Part shown: piece after piece, positions 13,901 to 23,177 of the stretch | How the letters are laid out: every line of letters starts with the position of its first letter | How positions within the stretch are numbered: position 1 is the first letter of the stretch | From: Aureococcus anophagefferens | Taxonomy: Eukaryota; Sar; Pelagophyceae; Pelagomonadales; Pelagomonadaceae | Assembly: GCF_000186865.1 (NCBI RefSeq) | Contig: NW_008705564.1 | Coordinates: 446,413 to 510,412 of the forward strand | Length of the DNA: 64,000 nt | Direction of reading: 5' to 3' | Program-made: the position numbers and the translations under genes | The notes under the pieces: generated by a model | Database searches by the model: none | Seen by the model: the letters and a program-made list of their open reading frames with translations, nothing else | What the model was told of the DNA's origin: nothing

Positions 13901-15153
13901 AGCGCCTGGACGACTTCGACGGAGTCGAGGAACGTCGCCGACCGGAAGTCGACGGTGATTCTGGGGAAGTCGTGCGGCGGCGTCGCGACGACCCCCAGCC
14001 GCGGCGGCGGCGCGCGCGGCGGCGGCGCGGGCAGCATGAGCTGGAGGTAGGAACTATAATTCGCGACGTTGAGCTTGTCCGAGACGAAGACGATCTCGTT
14101 CATGACGGCCTCGTAGTCGGCGACGGCCTCGTCGACCAATGCTAAAATCGACCGCACGCGCGGCAGGTCCGCCTCGTCCAGTTCGTCGAGCTCGGGCTCG
14201 ACGACGGGCACGCGGTCCTCCTCGGGCCCGAGCCAGGGCGTGCCGAAGACGTGCGCCTCCGCGACGCCCCGGAGCGCGTGCGCCTTCACGCCGGGCCCGT
14301 CGAAGGGCTTCAGCGACAGCGCGACGCCCAGCAGCCGGTCCCACTGCTCGCGCTTCGGCAAGACCACGACGCGGTCCATGACGGGCATGCAGCGGATGTG
14401 GTGCCGCACCTTGAGCAGCGCCTCGCACTCGCGGCGGCGCCGGAGCGCGCGCGTGAGCCGCGCGACGGCCTCCGCGAGGTCCTGCCACTTGAAGACGACG
14501 GCGGCGCCGTCGCGCGCGCACGTGCCCCGGTCGCCGCCCGTCCAGGTGAGCTCGTAGGCGTCGCCGTCGTCGCGGAAGCCGCCCGCGACGACGCACTCGC
14601 GCCACTCGGAGATTTTGGACGGGTCCGCGCCGGGCGGGTAGGCCAGCGCGAAGGCGCCGTGCTCCAGCTTCGCTTCGTCGCTCAGCGCCGCGAAGCGCTT
14701 GGCCACGGTCTCCTCGAGCGCGCCGTCGAGGAAGCACTTGAGCGGGAGGAAGGCCGGCTCGCCCGCCGCGACGTACTTGCCCGGCAGCGTCTGCGCGACC
14801 CAGGCGCCCAGGGCGTCGCCGAGGGACGCGGCCGTCGCCGCGTCGCCGGGCGCGGGCGCCGCCGGCAGGCCCCGGCTCGACGACGCCGCGGCGCCGTCCG
14901 TGCGGCGCCGCGCGACGTTCTTCGGCGCGGCCCACTTCTTCACGACGGGCGCGGTCCCGTCGCCCGTGATCTGCTCGTTGGACCCGCAGTACTTGGCGAG
15001 GTGGGCGCCGCTGTCGCCGCGGAGCATGCACTCCTCGATGAGCTCCGCGGACCAGTCGAACTCGACGGGCGCGGCCTTGGACGGCGACTTCATCTTCCGC
15101 TTCTTCGTCGGAGAGCCCTTGCCCTCCTTGGCCTCGCCCTTCGCGGGCGCCAT
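1947..15153 (-). CDS. Axonemal inner-arm dynein heavy chain (DNAH3/7/12-like), three exons
   Basis: Exons on the minus strand are 15153-9395, 9194-5201 and 5000-1947, giving 4268 residues. Both introns are 200-bp introners; joining restores MSTMYRRAASS and LENAVRFGKWALLEN, both conserved in dyneins. Visible modules: N-terminal tail to ~1400; AAA1 with GPAGTGKTE near 1570 and CFDEFNRI; AAA2 GPTGGGKS near 1850; AAA3 GETGTGKT near 2205; AAA4 GVGGSGRQS near 2560; an antiparallel coiled-coil stalk with microtubule-binding tip ~2780-3060; then AAA5, AAA6 and the C-terminal domain with RTGTLSTTGHSTNFV. The length and the TLSTTGHSTN motif fit single-headed inner-arm heavy chains. It is an ATP-driven minus-end microtubule motor of the axoneme. 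AAA4 ends GSGRQS rather than GKS/T, which is normal for the family. All exon ends agree in phase. Confidence 0.95.
5001..5200 (-). mobile_element. Introner element copy 1 (family 1), dynein intron 2
   Basis: 200-bp intron. Target duplication AAGCGCAC at 4993-5000 and 5193-5200 (plus strand). On the sense strand the intron opens GTGCGCTT, from the duplication, and ends CTGCCCAG, from the element. The ends are inverted repeats of the CTGGGCAG type. Element orientation A (sense reads GAGAGCGAAATTCC near the donor). Splicing restores the dynein reading frame. Confidence 0.95.
9195..9394 (-). mobile_element. Introner element copy 2 (family 1), dynein intron 1
   Basis: 200-bp intron. Target duplication GGCGGTAC (plus strand) at 9187-9194 and 9387-9394; the element itself is 9195-9386. 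Sense-strand donor GTACCGCC comes from the duplication; the acceptor CGCCCAG comes from the element. Orientation B, opposite to copy 1 although both sit in the same gene. The element contains the shared core TTTTTGGACGAGCGATCATC. Confidence 0.95.
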
Positions 15154-15451
15154 GCCGGCCCGGGCGAAAGGGCTCCCGAGCCCGCGGCGCGGCCCAGCTG
15201 ACCCCGCGCGCGAGAGAAACCGCGGCCGCGGTGGTCGGCCCCAGCCCTGTGAGGGGCGGCAGCTAGCGCGCGGGCGGAACGGGCCGGGTACGTTGCAGCG
15301 GGCGTATCATCCGAGGTATTGTTGCCTTCAGCTTCAGCGACCGCGATCTCCGCAGGTGCGTAAGCTTTTGAGCCAAGCGCGCGCTGCCGCTGCAAGCCGA
15401 CAGCGCTCTCGACGACCCCGCGGCTCGACTCGACGGATCGCCGCACCGCCG
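15154..15451. promoter_or_regulatory. Shared divergent promoter region, dynein and RidA-like genes
   Basis: 298 bp separate the dynein start (15153, minus) from the RidA-like start (15452, plus). It is slightly less GC-rich than the flanking genes. No TATA box or repeat stands out. It must carry both promoters if the starts are right. Confidence 0.4.
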
Positions 15452-16039
15452 ATGGCGCGCTGGTCCCAGGTTTTAATGCTGCCGAGCATGGCGCGGTCGC
15501 TGCGGCCGACGTCGCGGGCGGCGCGCGTCCCGACGCGGCGCGCCGCGTCGAGCCTCGACGAGCAGATCGCGCGGGGCGCGCCGGGCGCCGTGGAGCAGCG
15601 CCTCGCGGAGCTCGGCTACGAGCTGCCGCCCGTCGGGACGCCCAAGGGGTCCTACGGCCTGACGAGCCGCATGGGCAACACGCTCTACGTCTGCGGCCAC
15701 CTGCCCATCCCGCCGTCCGGCGAGCTCATCGTCGGCCGCGTCGGCGCGGACCTCGACGCGGACGCCGCCAAGGACGCGGCGTTCTGGTGCGGCATGAACA
15801 TCCTCGCGACGCTCCGGGAAGTCGTCGGCTTCGAGAACGTCGTGCAGGTCCACAAGCTCGTCGGCTTCGTCAACTGCGTCGACGGCTTCGAGGCCCAGCC
15901 CACGGTCATCAACGGCTGCAGCGACCTGCTCTACGAGGTGCTCGGCGACAAGGGCCGCCACGCGCGGTCCGCGGTCGGCGTCAACGTGCTCCCCCTGGGC
16001 GTGCCCGTCGAGATCGAGGCCGTCGTCGAGGTGAATTAA
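15452..16039 (+). CDS. RidA/YjgF/YER057c/UK114-family protein
   Basis: 195 residues from ATG 15452. The first ~35 residues are Arg/Ser/Ala-rich without acids (RSLRPTSRAARVPTRRAASS), a likely mitochondrial or plastid targeting sequence. The rest is a RidA-type domain of the longer two-segment class: ELPPVGTPKGSY, GNTLYVCGHLP, VGRVGADL, AAFWCGMNILATLREVVG, VVQVHKLVGFVNC, INGCSDLLYEVLGDKGRHAR and VNVLPLGVPVEIEAVVEV. RidA proteins hydrolyse reactive enamine/imine intermediates from PLP enzymes; the catalytic Arg of canonical RidA may correspond to the GRHARSAVGV segment. Its TAA (16037-16039) directly abuts the stop of the convergent aldolase gene. Confidence 0.85.
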   Translation: MARWSQVLMLPSMARSLRPTSRAARVPTRRAASSLDEQIARGAPGAVEQRLAELGYELPPVGTPKGSYGLTSRMGNTLYVCGHLPIPPSGELIVGRVGADLDADAAKDAAFWCGMNILATLREVVGFENVVQVHKLVGFVNCVDGFEAQPTVINGCSDLLYEVLGDKGRHARSAVGVNVLPLGVPVEIEAVVEVN

Positions 16040-17068
16040 TTAGTCCTCCTCGACCTTGTTGACGCTCGCGTCGCGGATCGTCGCCACGGCGGCCTCGAGG
16101 TGCGCGTCGAAGTCCGCGTCGCTCATGGCGCGGGACGCGCCCTCCATGAGCGCCCGCGAGAAGGAGCCGATGACGCCCGGGTTGCGCGCGAGCTTGCGCG
16201 TCGCCTCGGCCCGGTCGTAGCCGCCGGAGAGCGCGAGCACGCGGAGCACCTTGGGGTGCATGACGCACGACGAGTAGAGGCCGTCGCACTCGGGCAGCGT
16301 CAGCTTGAGCATGACGACCTCGTTCTCGCCCAGCGCGTGGAGCGCCTCGTGGAGCGCGTTCAACAGCATCTCCTCGGCGAGGGCCTTGTCCGGGCAGCGG
16401 ATGTCGATTTCGGGTTCGACGATCGGGCAGAGGCCGCACTTGAGGACGCGCTTCGCCAGGGCGAACTGCTGCGCGACGACGGCCCGGATCCCCGCCTCGT
16501 TGGCCGCGGCGATGCGGCTCCGCATCTTCGTGCCCGCGACGCCCAGCTTCTTGGCCCGCTCCAGGAGCGCCTCGAGGTCCGGCGTGTCCCGCATCAGCTG
16601 GCACCCGTCGACCTCGGGCTCCAGGCCCTTGTCGCACTTGAGCAGCGGCACGCAGCGCTTCGTCGCCCAGAGGTACTCCGGCGCCGGCAGGCCGCCGAAG
16701 GTCCGGTCCATCGTCTTCTCGAAGAGGATCGCCGCGAGCACGCGTTCGTCGAACGCCGGCGATTTGACGATGCGCTCGCGCATGGCGTGCACGGCGTCGT
16801 ACATGGCCTCGTCGCCGTCGTAGGCCGACGGCTCGACGCCGTAGTCCGCGAGGGCCTTGGGCGTGCTGCCGCCGCTCTGGTCCAGCGCGGCGACGAAGCC
16901 GGCGTCCTCGCCGAGGCGCCGCAGCTTCTCTATCCTCGCGTTGGCGTTCTCCTCCGCGGCCGTGGAGCCGCCGCGGACGCGCAGCGCGGCCGGGCGCAGC
17001 GCGGCCGGGGTCTGGCGCGCCGCGACTGCGGCGAGGCACAGGGCCAAGATCGTAGATTGAGCAGCCAT
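16040..17068 (-). CDS. FBA: Class I fructose-bisphosphate aldolase, probably plastid-targeted
   Basis: 342 residues from the ATG at 17068; an in-frame ATG at 17092 adds eight charged residues that would spoil the leader. Residues 1-25 form a hydrophobic signal (STILALCLAAVAA), followed by an Arg/Pro/Ala-rich stretch like a bipartite plastid presequence. The mature part matches the bacterial-type class I aldolases: FVAALDQSGGSTPKAL, AILFEKTMDRTFGG, KCDKGLEPE, GTKMRSRI, CPIVEPEIDI, VVMLKLTLPE (Schiff-base Lys) and LALSGGYDR. It cleaves fructose-1,6-bisphosphate into the two triose phosphates in the Calvin cycle or glycolysis. In diatoms one class I aldolase of this type is plastidial. Its TAA starts at the base after the RidA-like stop codon. 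Confidence 0.93.
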   Translation of the reverse strand: MAAQSTILALCLAAVAARQTPAALRPAALRVRGGSTAAEENANARIEKLRRLGEDAGFVAALDQSGGSTPKALADYGVEPSAYDGDEAMYDAVHAMRERIVKSPAFDERVLAAILFEKTMDRTFGGLPAPEYLWATKRCVPLLKCDKGLEPEVDGCQLMRDTPDLEALLERAKKLGVAGTKMRSRIAAANEAGIRAVVAQQFALAKRVLKCGLCPIVEPEIDIRCPDKALAEEMLLNALHEALHALGENEVVMLKLTLPECDGLYSSCVMHPKVLRVLALSGGYDRAEATRKLARNPGVIGSFSRALMEGASRAMSDADFDAHLEAAVATIRDASVNKVEED

Positions 17069-17477
17069 TGTCTTGTCTCGCTCCGACTTCAATTTTGGCC
17101 AAGTCGGTCGTCACCTCCTTTGGCGGCGCCCGGCAGCACCGCCACCGCTCCCCGGCGGTCGCTCTCGCCTGCTCTGTTCGGACTTCCCGAAGCTTCGCCT
17201 CCTGAAGCGTCCCTCAAACAAAAAGCGTCTCCAACGTCGTCGACCGTGGAGATGTCGGAGGCGGTCGATCTCACGATTTGTCCGATTTGCCTCAGCGAGT
17301 CAAAGTCCGCGGCCGACGACCTGTTGACTTCTGCGTTTTGATTTTGTCAAACTCTAAAACGTCGTTGGGCGACCTGCCGCCGCGCCGCGAGCCGCCGCAC
17401 ACCACACGCACCGCACCACCGCGACCCCGCGCCGCCGCACCAGCCGCAACACCGCAACACCGCGACCGAAAACGCCG
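17069..17477. promoter_or_regulatory. Divergent intergenic region, aldolase and WD40 genes
   Basis: 409 bp between the aldolase start (minus) and the WD40 gene start (plus). The right part, ~17385-17475, is a C/A-rich stretch of CCGCACCAC-like units immediately before the WD40 ATG, as often seen in 5' untranslated leaders. No gene is supported here. Confidence 0.35.
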
Positions 17478-19448
17478 ATGGCGTCGCCGCTCGAGCGCGC
17501 GCGGCGGACGCTTTTGGGCGCCCACGACCTGCGCATCGACACGGAGCAGCTCCAGCCGACGTGCGTCGCCGTGGCGAGTAACGGCGCCTTCGCCCTCGTG
17601 GGCTGCACGGACGGTAGCGTGCGGCTGGCGGCGCTCGGGAGCGCGCGGGCCGCGCACAAGCTCTCGTTCCTCGGCCAGTTGGTGAGCCGCGGCCTGAACA
17701 ACTCGCTGCTCGTGACGATCTCCATCGCCGACGACTGCCGCCACGCCTTCGCCGGCGCCCAGAAGGGCGCCACCGAGGCGCTCGCCTGGGACTTCTCCGC
17801 CGCGCCCGTCGCGGGCGGCGCGCACGAAATCGTCGACGCGACGCGGCAGGAGAGCCGGAGCGACAGCAAGCTCCGGGGCTTCGTGGCCTGCGCGCGCGCG
17901 GCCCCCTGCGACTACCGCCTCCTCTGCGGCCGCGGCATCAAGAACGCGCACGTCTGGCGCGTGCACCGGCCGGGCCTCGACCAGGGCAGGAAAAGAGAGC
18001 GAAATACAAAGGCTCCTCTCTCGGTCGTTTTCCACTCGTTTCGGCTGATCTTTGGACGAGCGATCATCTCTTGGAACGGTCTCGAACGCGCGCGCGCGGA
18101 ACACTCACGTTGAAGCGACGTTGAGTCTCTCTGTTCCTGCCCAGGCCTCGACGCGCGCGAGCCGCTCGAGTGGGCGCTCCTCTACGACCTGCCGACGAAC
18201 GCGGCGGGGTCGCTGAACTTCGGCGGGTTCCTCGATGGGGGGCGGAGCGTCTGGGCCAAGTCCGAGGGCGGCGTCGTGCGCCTCTGGCGCGCGGACGGGT
18301 TGCCGGACCCGCCCGCGTGTTCTGCCCCCTCGGAGGACCTCAAGCAGTCCAAGGAGGCCTTCGCGGTCGTGCCCGCGGGCGACGGGTCGGCGAGCGACGC
18401 GACGGCGACGCCGGGGACCTACGTCGTCGTCGGCGGCGCCTACTCGCTCAAGGTCCGGGACCTCGCGGGCGTGCCGCGCCCGGAGCTGTCGCTGCCGCCC
18501 CGGCCGTCCGCGGCGTTCAGCCGCCGGTCCGCGCCGCGCACGATCACGTCCATGGCGCCGGCGACGTCGGGCTGCGCCGTGGCCTTCGCCGACGGCGCCG
18601 TCGCGTGGTACGACGCCGCGGCGGGCACGCTCCTCGAGCTCGACGCCGCGCTCGGCGCGCCCCCCGCCGTGTCGTGCTGCGCGCTGCCTCTCGGCGGGGC
18701 GCTCGTCGCCGTCGCGCGCTGGAACGTCAAGGAGCGCGAGGGCGGCGTGCTGCTGCGCGTCGCGCCGGGCGGCGGCGACGCGCGCGCGCCGACGGCCGCG
18801 GACGACGCCGCGGCCGCTTTATGGCCCCGCGCGGCGCTCGTCGCGCCCGAGCCCCGCGCCAAGTCGCCCCGCGGCGCGACCCTCGCGCCGGCGAAGAAGC
18901 CGCCTTCGTCGTCGAAGAAGCCGCCGGCCGCGGCGACGAAGACGCCGGCGTCCAAGGGACCGAAGCCGCCGACGTCGGGCAAGCGCAAGCTCTCCTCCGC
19001 GGCCAGGGTCGTCGGCGCCGCGGAGACGCCCGGCGCGCCGAGCCACGCGCCCGCCGTGACGACGCAGCGCCGCCGCCTCGACACGCCCGGCGCGGCCGAC
19101 AAGCCGAAGCGCGACTCGACGGTCCGCTTCGACCTCCCGGACGCGCCGCCGTCGTCCGACGACGACGAGGCCGACGCGCCCCTCGAGCCCTTCGTGCCGC
19201 GGACGTGCGTGCCGACGACCTACGACGGGCCGGCGCCGGGCCACGCGCTCCGCGTGCTCTCCGGCGTCGCGTTCTCGCTCCCGCCCTTGCGGGAGAAGCC
19301 CGCGACGGCCGCGGACCACGCCGCGGAGCAGCGCAGGCGCCTCGCGGCGCTCCCGCCGCACGCGGAGATCGACGAGCTCACGGAGGGGCGCCTGAAGATG
19401 GAGGACGACGTGCGCCGCCTCGTCGCCGCGGCGCTCGCCGCGGAGTGA
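17478..19448 (+). CDS. WD40-type beta-propeller protein of unknown function, two exons
   Basis: Exons 17478-17973 and 18145-19448 give 599 residues. The join reads VHRPGLDAREPLEWALLYD and continues into GGVVRLWRADG, a WD repeat end. Weak repeats are visible as VAVASNGAFALVGCTDGSVRL, LRGFVACARAAP..YRLLCGRGIKNAHVWRV, GRSVWAKSEGGVVRLW and CAVAFADGAVAWYD. Residues ~430-530 are Lys/Pro/Ala-rich and probably disordered; the C-terminal ~70 residues are acidic then helical (AEIDELTEGRLKMEDDVRRLV). WD40 propellers are scaffolds; no partner can be named. The intron uses a GC donor supplied by the target duplication. Confidence 0.8.
17974..18144 (+). mobile_element. Introner element copy 3 (family 1, internally shortened)
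   Basis: 171-bp intron. Target duplication GCCTCGAC at 17974-17981 and 18145-18152; element 17982-18144. Donor GC from the duplication, acceptor CCCAG from the element. About 29 bp shorter than the 200-bp copies: bases are missing after GCGAAAT and in the segment that in other copies reads GCGTGGATGCTTTTTCCGG. Orientation A. Joined exons stay in frame. Confidence 0.92.
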
Positions 19449-20134
19449 AGATCTATGGTCGGCCGAGGGGTCTTAAAAGTACGCGATGGAGCGTTCTTTT
19501 TGAAGGTGGTGGGTTTTCTTTTGGGGAGTATGTGGTGCGTGCCGGGAGGAGTCGTGGGGAGAGGCGTATAAAAGGCTTATAAAGCGCAAGGCGCTCGAAA
19601 AACTACTTAAGTAGGGCACAACCCTGAGGCTACCTGGCGTCAAGCATTCAACGTGAAATTGACGGGTAAAACATCCTCTCTGATGCGGTGGACCAGAGCG
19701 AGATTCGAAGAGCGCATCATACTTCCTTCTCATTCACAGCACTCACTCGGTACGCCCCGCCGCCCCTCTCAAACCTTCCCGAACCGGTCCCATCCTCCTC
19801 CCCTCGACCTTCCGAACGAACGGTCCAATCGAGGCCCGAGAATTCGACTCGTGCGCCGAGTTTCGGCGCCGCGACAATCGCTAGAGAGAGCTTTTTCGCT
19901 TCGCGTCAAAATTCCCCCCGGCCTACTCGTAACCCCGCCCCGCCCACACGCCCCCATCGACCCCCGAACCGAACGACACCGACCCACCCCACGAAACCAT
20001 GCCCTCGGAATCCGCGGCCGCCACATTCGCCCGAAGAATCTCCGAGCGTATCCGCGCGAGCCACATTCGCCGCCCCGAATCTCCGAGCGTATCCGCGCGC
20101 TCATCCGTCGACCGCCCATAGGCACATCATCATC
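19449..20134. promoter_or_regulatory. 686-bp upstream region of the phosphate transporter, with TATA-like site and a tandem repeat
   Basis: Less GC-rich than the genes around it. TATAAAAG at 19567-19574 looks like a TATA box but lies ~560 bp before the ATG at 20135, so it may serve a long leader or nothing. A degenerate direct repeat near 20018-20098 holds two copies of GCCACATTCGCC ... GAATCTCCGAGCGTATCCGCGCG. No gene is supported; open frames here lack family resemblance. Confidence 0.4.
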
Positions 20135-21832
20135 ATGAAGGGCTTCTCCGTCACCTCCGCCGCCCGCGGCATGGGCGTGCTCCTCCTCGTCACGCTGGCG
20201 TCGGAGATCTCCGCGAACCGGTCCGACTGGGAGCAGGAGGACTACACGTGGCTCATCGTCTGCGCGGGCATCCTCGCGTTCTGCGCGGCCTGGGGCATCG
20301 GCGCCAACGACGTCGCCAACGCCTACGCGACGTCCGTCGGGTCCAAGGCCATCACGGTGAAGCAGGCCGTCATGCTCGCGTCCGTCTTCGAGTTCCTCGG
20401 CGCGCTCCTCATGGGCTCGAACGTGTCCAAGACCATCCGCAAGGGCATCGCCGACGTCAAGTGCTTCGACGACAACCCGGGCCTGCTCATGTACGGCATG
20501 ACCTGCGTCATCATCGCCGTCGCGGTCTGGCTCCTCGTCGCGTCGTACCTCGAGATGCCCGTGTCGACGACGCACTCGTGCGTCGGCGGCATCATCGGCA
20601 TGGCCATGATGTCCCGGGGCCGCCGCTGCGTCGTCTGGAACTACACGAAGAACGACTACGGCAACGGCAACACGAACATGAGCTTCGACAACTTCCCGTT
20701 CCTCGACGGCGTGTCGGAGATCGCCGTGTCGTGGGTCCTGAGCCCCATCGCGTCGGGCTTCTGCGCGGCCATCCTCTACGGCATCACCAAGTACGTCGTC
20801 CTCGAGTCGTCGCTCATCCCCGAGTCCGTCGCGCCGCCGCACCTCCGCGCGAAGGTCCTCTTCCCCTTCATCGTCGCGTTCACCTTCGGCGTCAACTCCG
20901 TCTTCTGGATCGTCAAGGGCACCAAGGGCCAGCCCGAGCGCTTCGGCACGAGCCGCCTCGTGCGCGAGGCCAAGGCCGGCAACCTCGCGCCGGCCATCGA
21001 GGTCGGCGGCATGGTCGCGGCCTGCGGCTTCGCGCTCGCGGCGCTCGCCGTCATCCCCATGTCCAAGTGGGTCGACGACGACATCGCGGCCAAGGAGGCC
21101 GCCAAGGCATCCGCCGGCGACGACGCGGAGAAGGGCGCCGCCGCCGACGCCGCGCCCGCCGAGGGCGTCGTCGGCTACGTCAAGCACGAGCTCCTCGAGG
21201 CGGACCCGCACGCCGTGCTCAAGACGAACGAGAAGGTCGGCGACATCCACGCGAACGTCAAGCACCACGACGCCAAGGCCGAGGGCTTCTTCCGCTACGT
21301 CCAGGTCTTCACGGCCATTGTCGACTCCTTCTCCCACGGCGCCAACGACGTCGCCAACGCCATGGGCCCCTTCGCCGCGGCCTACGTCGCGTACAAGAAG
21401 GGCAAGGTCGTCAAGTCGCAGGAGCTCACGGACGGCACGATGATGTGGATCCTCGCCATCGGCGGCGTCGGCATCGTCGTCGGCCTCGCGACCTACGGCT
21501 ACAAGATCATGAACGCCATGGGCGTCAAGCTCACGGCCATCACGCCGTCGCGCGGCTACTGCATCGAGCTCGGCGCGGCCTTCGTCATCATCTACGGCAC
21601 GGCCCAGGGCTGGCCGCTGTCGACGACGCACTGCCAGGTCGGCGCGACGGTCGCCGTGGGCCTCTTCGAGGGCACGGCCGGCGTCAACGGCAAGCTCTTC
21701 GCGAAGACCTGCTTCGGCTGGATCATCACGCTCGTCGTCGTCGGCACCGGCACGGCCATCCTCGTCGGCCCCTCGCCGGAGCCCCTCAAGGACGAGTACT
21801 GCGCCGACTGGGCCGCGGTCCACTACAACTAG
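20135..21832 (+). CDS. Sodium/phosphate transporter, PiT (SLC20/PHO4) family
   Basis: 565 residues from ATG 20135, chosen because the 149 codons upstream are basic, Pro-rich and unlike the family. Membrane protein with ~12 hydrophobic segments in two inverted halves. Both PiT signatures are present: GIGANDVANAYATSVGSKAI near residue 52 and SHGANDVANAMGPFAAAY near residue 404. Each half also has a substrate-gate motif: MPVSTTHSCVGGIIG and WPLSTTHCQVGATVAVG. A charged, Ala-rich cytosolic loop lies at ~305-400. It imports inorganic phosphate with Na+ or H+ across the plasma membrane or plastid envelope. No plastid leader is obvious, so plasma membrane is more likely. Such transporters are often induced by low phosphate, but nothing in the sequence shows this. 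Confidence 0.95.
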   Translation: MKGFSVTSAARGMGVLLLVTLASEISANRSDWEQEDYTWLIVCAGILAFCAAWGIGANDVANAYATSVGSKAITVKQAVMLASVFEFLGALLMGSNVSKTIRKGIADVKCFDDNPGLLMYGMTCVIIAVAVWLLVASYLEMPVSTTHSCVGGIIGMAMMSRGRRCVVWNYTKNDYGNGNTNMSFDNFPFLDGVSEIAVSWVLSPIASGFCAAILYGITKYVVLESSLIPESVAPPHLRAKVLFPFIVAFTFGVNSVFWIVKGTKGQPERFGTSRLVREAKAGNLAPAIEVGGMVAACGFALAALAVIPMSKWVDDDIAAKEAAKASAGDDAEKGAAADAAPAEGVVGYVKHELLEADPHAVLKTNEKVGDIHANVKHHDAKAEGFFRYVQVFTAIVDSFSHGANDVANAMGPFAAAYVAYKKGKVVKSQELTDGTMMWILAIGGVGIVVGLATYGYKIMNAMGVKLTAITPSRGYCIELGAAFVIIYGTAQGWPLSTTHCQVGATVAVGLFEGTAGVNGKLFAKTCFGWIITLVVVGTGTAILVGPSPEPLKDEYCADWAAVHYN

Positions 21833-22035
21833 GGCGCCGCCGAGCCCCCGAGCCGGGACCCCCGCCCCGGCGGGCGGCCCCGCGCGCGGCCCCGAGACCG
21901 CCGCGGCACCCGCTCGCCTCCTCCCCCCAAGCAAGAGCGCCGCCGCGCGCGCCCCGCGCCGCCGCCGCGCCCCCGGCTCTCCCAGAGAGAATCCGTCCCT
22001 AACACTGTATGCTGCCTCGTCGCGACGGCGGTCCT

Positions 22036-22494
22036 CCTCTAGATTTACCCCAGGGAGAGCGCGGACCTGGGCTACCCCATGGCGATGTACACCTCGGCAT
22101 CATCTACAAGAACGGCGCGTCGTGGCACTGCGCGGGCCGCGTCCGCGTCGACCGCGCGAAGGCCCGGCGCCTGCTCGAACGGGCCCTGGCCTTGGGCGAA
22201 CGCAACGCGCGCGACGCGCTCCGGGAGATGGACGAGGACGTGCCGAACTGCGGGATCGTGGCGAAGGTCTTCCTCTTCCTCGCGTGCTGGGTCCTCTGCG
22301 GCGAGCTGTTCCTCGCGGCGCTGCCCTACGTGGTCCGCCGGGGCCGCCCGGAGCCCGCGCTCGTGGCGGGCGAGCCCGCGAACGCGGGCGCGTCGTCCGC
22401 GCCGGCTTTGCTCAGCGACGGCGTCGACCTCGGCGAGCGGGCGGCCGCCGAGCGGGCGGCCGCCGCCGAGCGGGCCGCCGCCGAGTACTTGTAA
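22036..22494 (+). pseudogene. Frameshifted Sel1-like repeat / single-TM protein remnant
   Basis: In one frame ~22060-22090 reads SADLGYPMAMYT; one base out of register it continues GIIYKNGASWHCAGRVRVDRAKARRLLERALALGERNA. Together these make one Sel1-like repeat (LGY..A...LG.IYKNG...D..KA..LLE.A...G...A). The break near 22090 is consistent with one missing base. Downstream the frame has a membrane segment (VAKVFLFLACWVLCGELFLAAL) and an Ala/Glu repeat tail ending at TAA 22494. An open frame from 22009 exists but its first ~25 residues do not resemble the repeat. Either a sequencing error in a real gene or a decayed copy. Confidence 0.5.
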
Positions 22495-22523
22495 ATCACA
22501 CCACATCAATCTTACATGAACCC

Positions 22524-23054
22524 TCAGGACGTCTGGTACTCCTGGCCCAGGGCGGGCCCGAAGGCCTCGTAGGAGTTCTGGAGGTCCTTGGGCGCCAGCG
22601 AGAGGCCGTCGGGGAACGCGACGCAGTCCCAGCCGCCCGCCATGAACGCGCGGATGTTCGCGTGGTCGGACCCGTCCGGGTGCTTCCGCACGTCGTCGGT
22701 GTAGTACGCGCCGAACAGCGCCAGCGTCGTGCTCGCCTCCAGGCCCGCGATCTTCGCGAAGGCGAAGATCTTGCTCGAGCCCTTGTTGTCGCCGGCGGCG
22801 CTGGCGACGTCGCCGACGCTGAACGCGACGTCGCGGTAGTCGTACATGTCCGCGATGACCTCCATCGTCAGGTCGAAGGAGATGTCGGCGCGCTCCTCCG
22901 CCGTGCCGAGCATGCCCATGAGCTTTTGGGCCGACGCCGGCAGCATGCTCTGCGACGACGCCGGGCCGGCGAAGCGCGGCGTCGCCGACCGCACGGGCGA
23001 CCGCGGCGCGAAGGCCGCGGCGCACGCGACGAGGGAGAGCAGGCGCAGCTGCAT
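22524..23054 (-). CDS. HopJ-family domain protein, probably plastid-targeted
   Basis: 176 residues from ATG 23054. An upstream in-frame ATG (23168) adds 38 polar residues that would bury the leader. The start MQLRLLSLVACAAAFAP is a hydrophobic signal ending in an AFAP motif, the classic cleavage site of secondary red-plastid presequences. The mature part shows the conserved HopJ pattern: FDLTMEVIADMYDYRDVAFSVGD, NKGSSKIFAFAKIAGL, TLALFGAYYTDDVRKHPDG, DHANIRAFMAGGWDCVAFP. The family is named for a Pseudomonas type III effector, but homologues are widespread in bacteria and algae with unknown housekeeping roles; nothing here implies virulence. Convergent to the Sel1-like remnant. Confidence 0.85.
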   Translation of the reverse strand: MQLRLLSLVACAAAFAPRSPVRSATPRFAGPASSQSMLPASAQKLMGMLGTAEERADISFDLTMEVIADMYDYRDVAFSVGDVASAAGDNKGSSKIFAFAKIAGLEASTTLALFGAYYTDDVRKHPDGSDHANIRAFMAGGWDCVAFPDGLSLAPKDLQNSYEAFGPALGQEYQTS

Positions 23055-23177
23055 CGTGCGTAGAGAGGCGCGGTGTTGCCGCCGGAGAGCAAGGCGCTCG
23101 AGAAGGCGCGCGCGCTCGACGCTCGAGTCGGCGCTGCCGGCAACACTCCGGCTCGATGCCGTCCCCAAAACCCTTAC

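Noticed and set aside
19680..19790. Possible tRNA on the minus strand (TTCGAATC followed by CTCTGGTCCACC)
   Set aside because: The T-stem does not pair and no matching 5' acceptor strand lies at the right distance.
19688..20134. N-terminal extension of the phosphate transporter from the upstream ATG
   Set aside because: The 149 residues are Pro/Arg/Ser-rich, contain a DNA-level tandem repeat and have no similarity to PiT proteins; the ATG at 20135 opens directly before the first membrane region.
22524..23054. HopJ-family protein as a virulence effector acquired by transfer
   Set aside because: It has a plastid-type leader and local codon usage; the family is widespread in algae and free-living bacteria.
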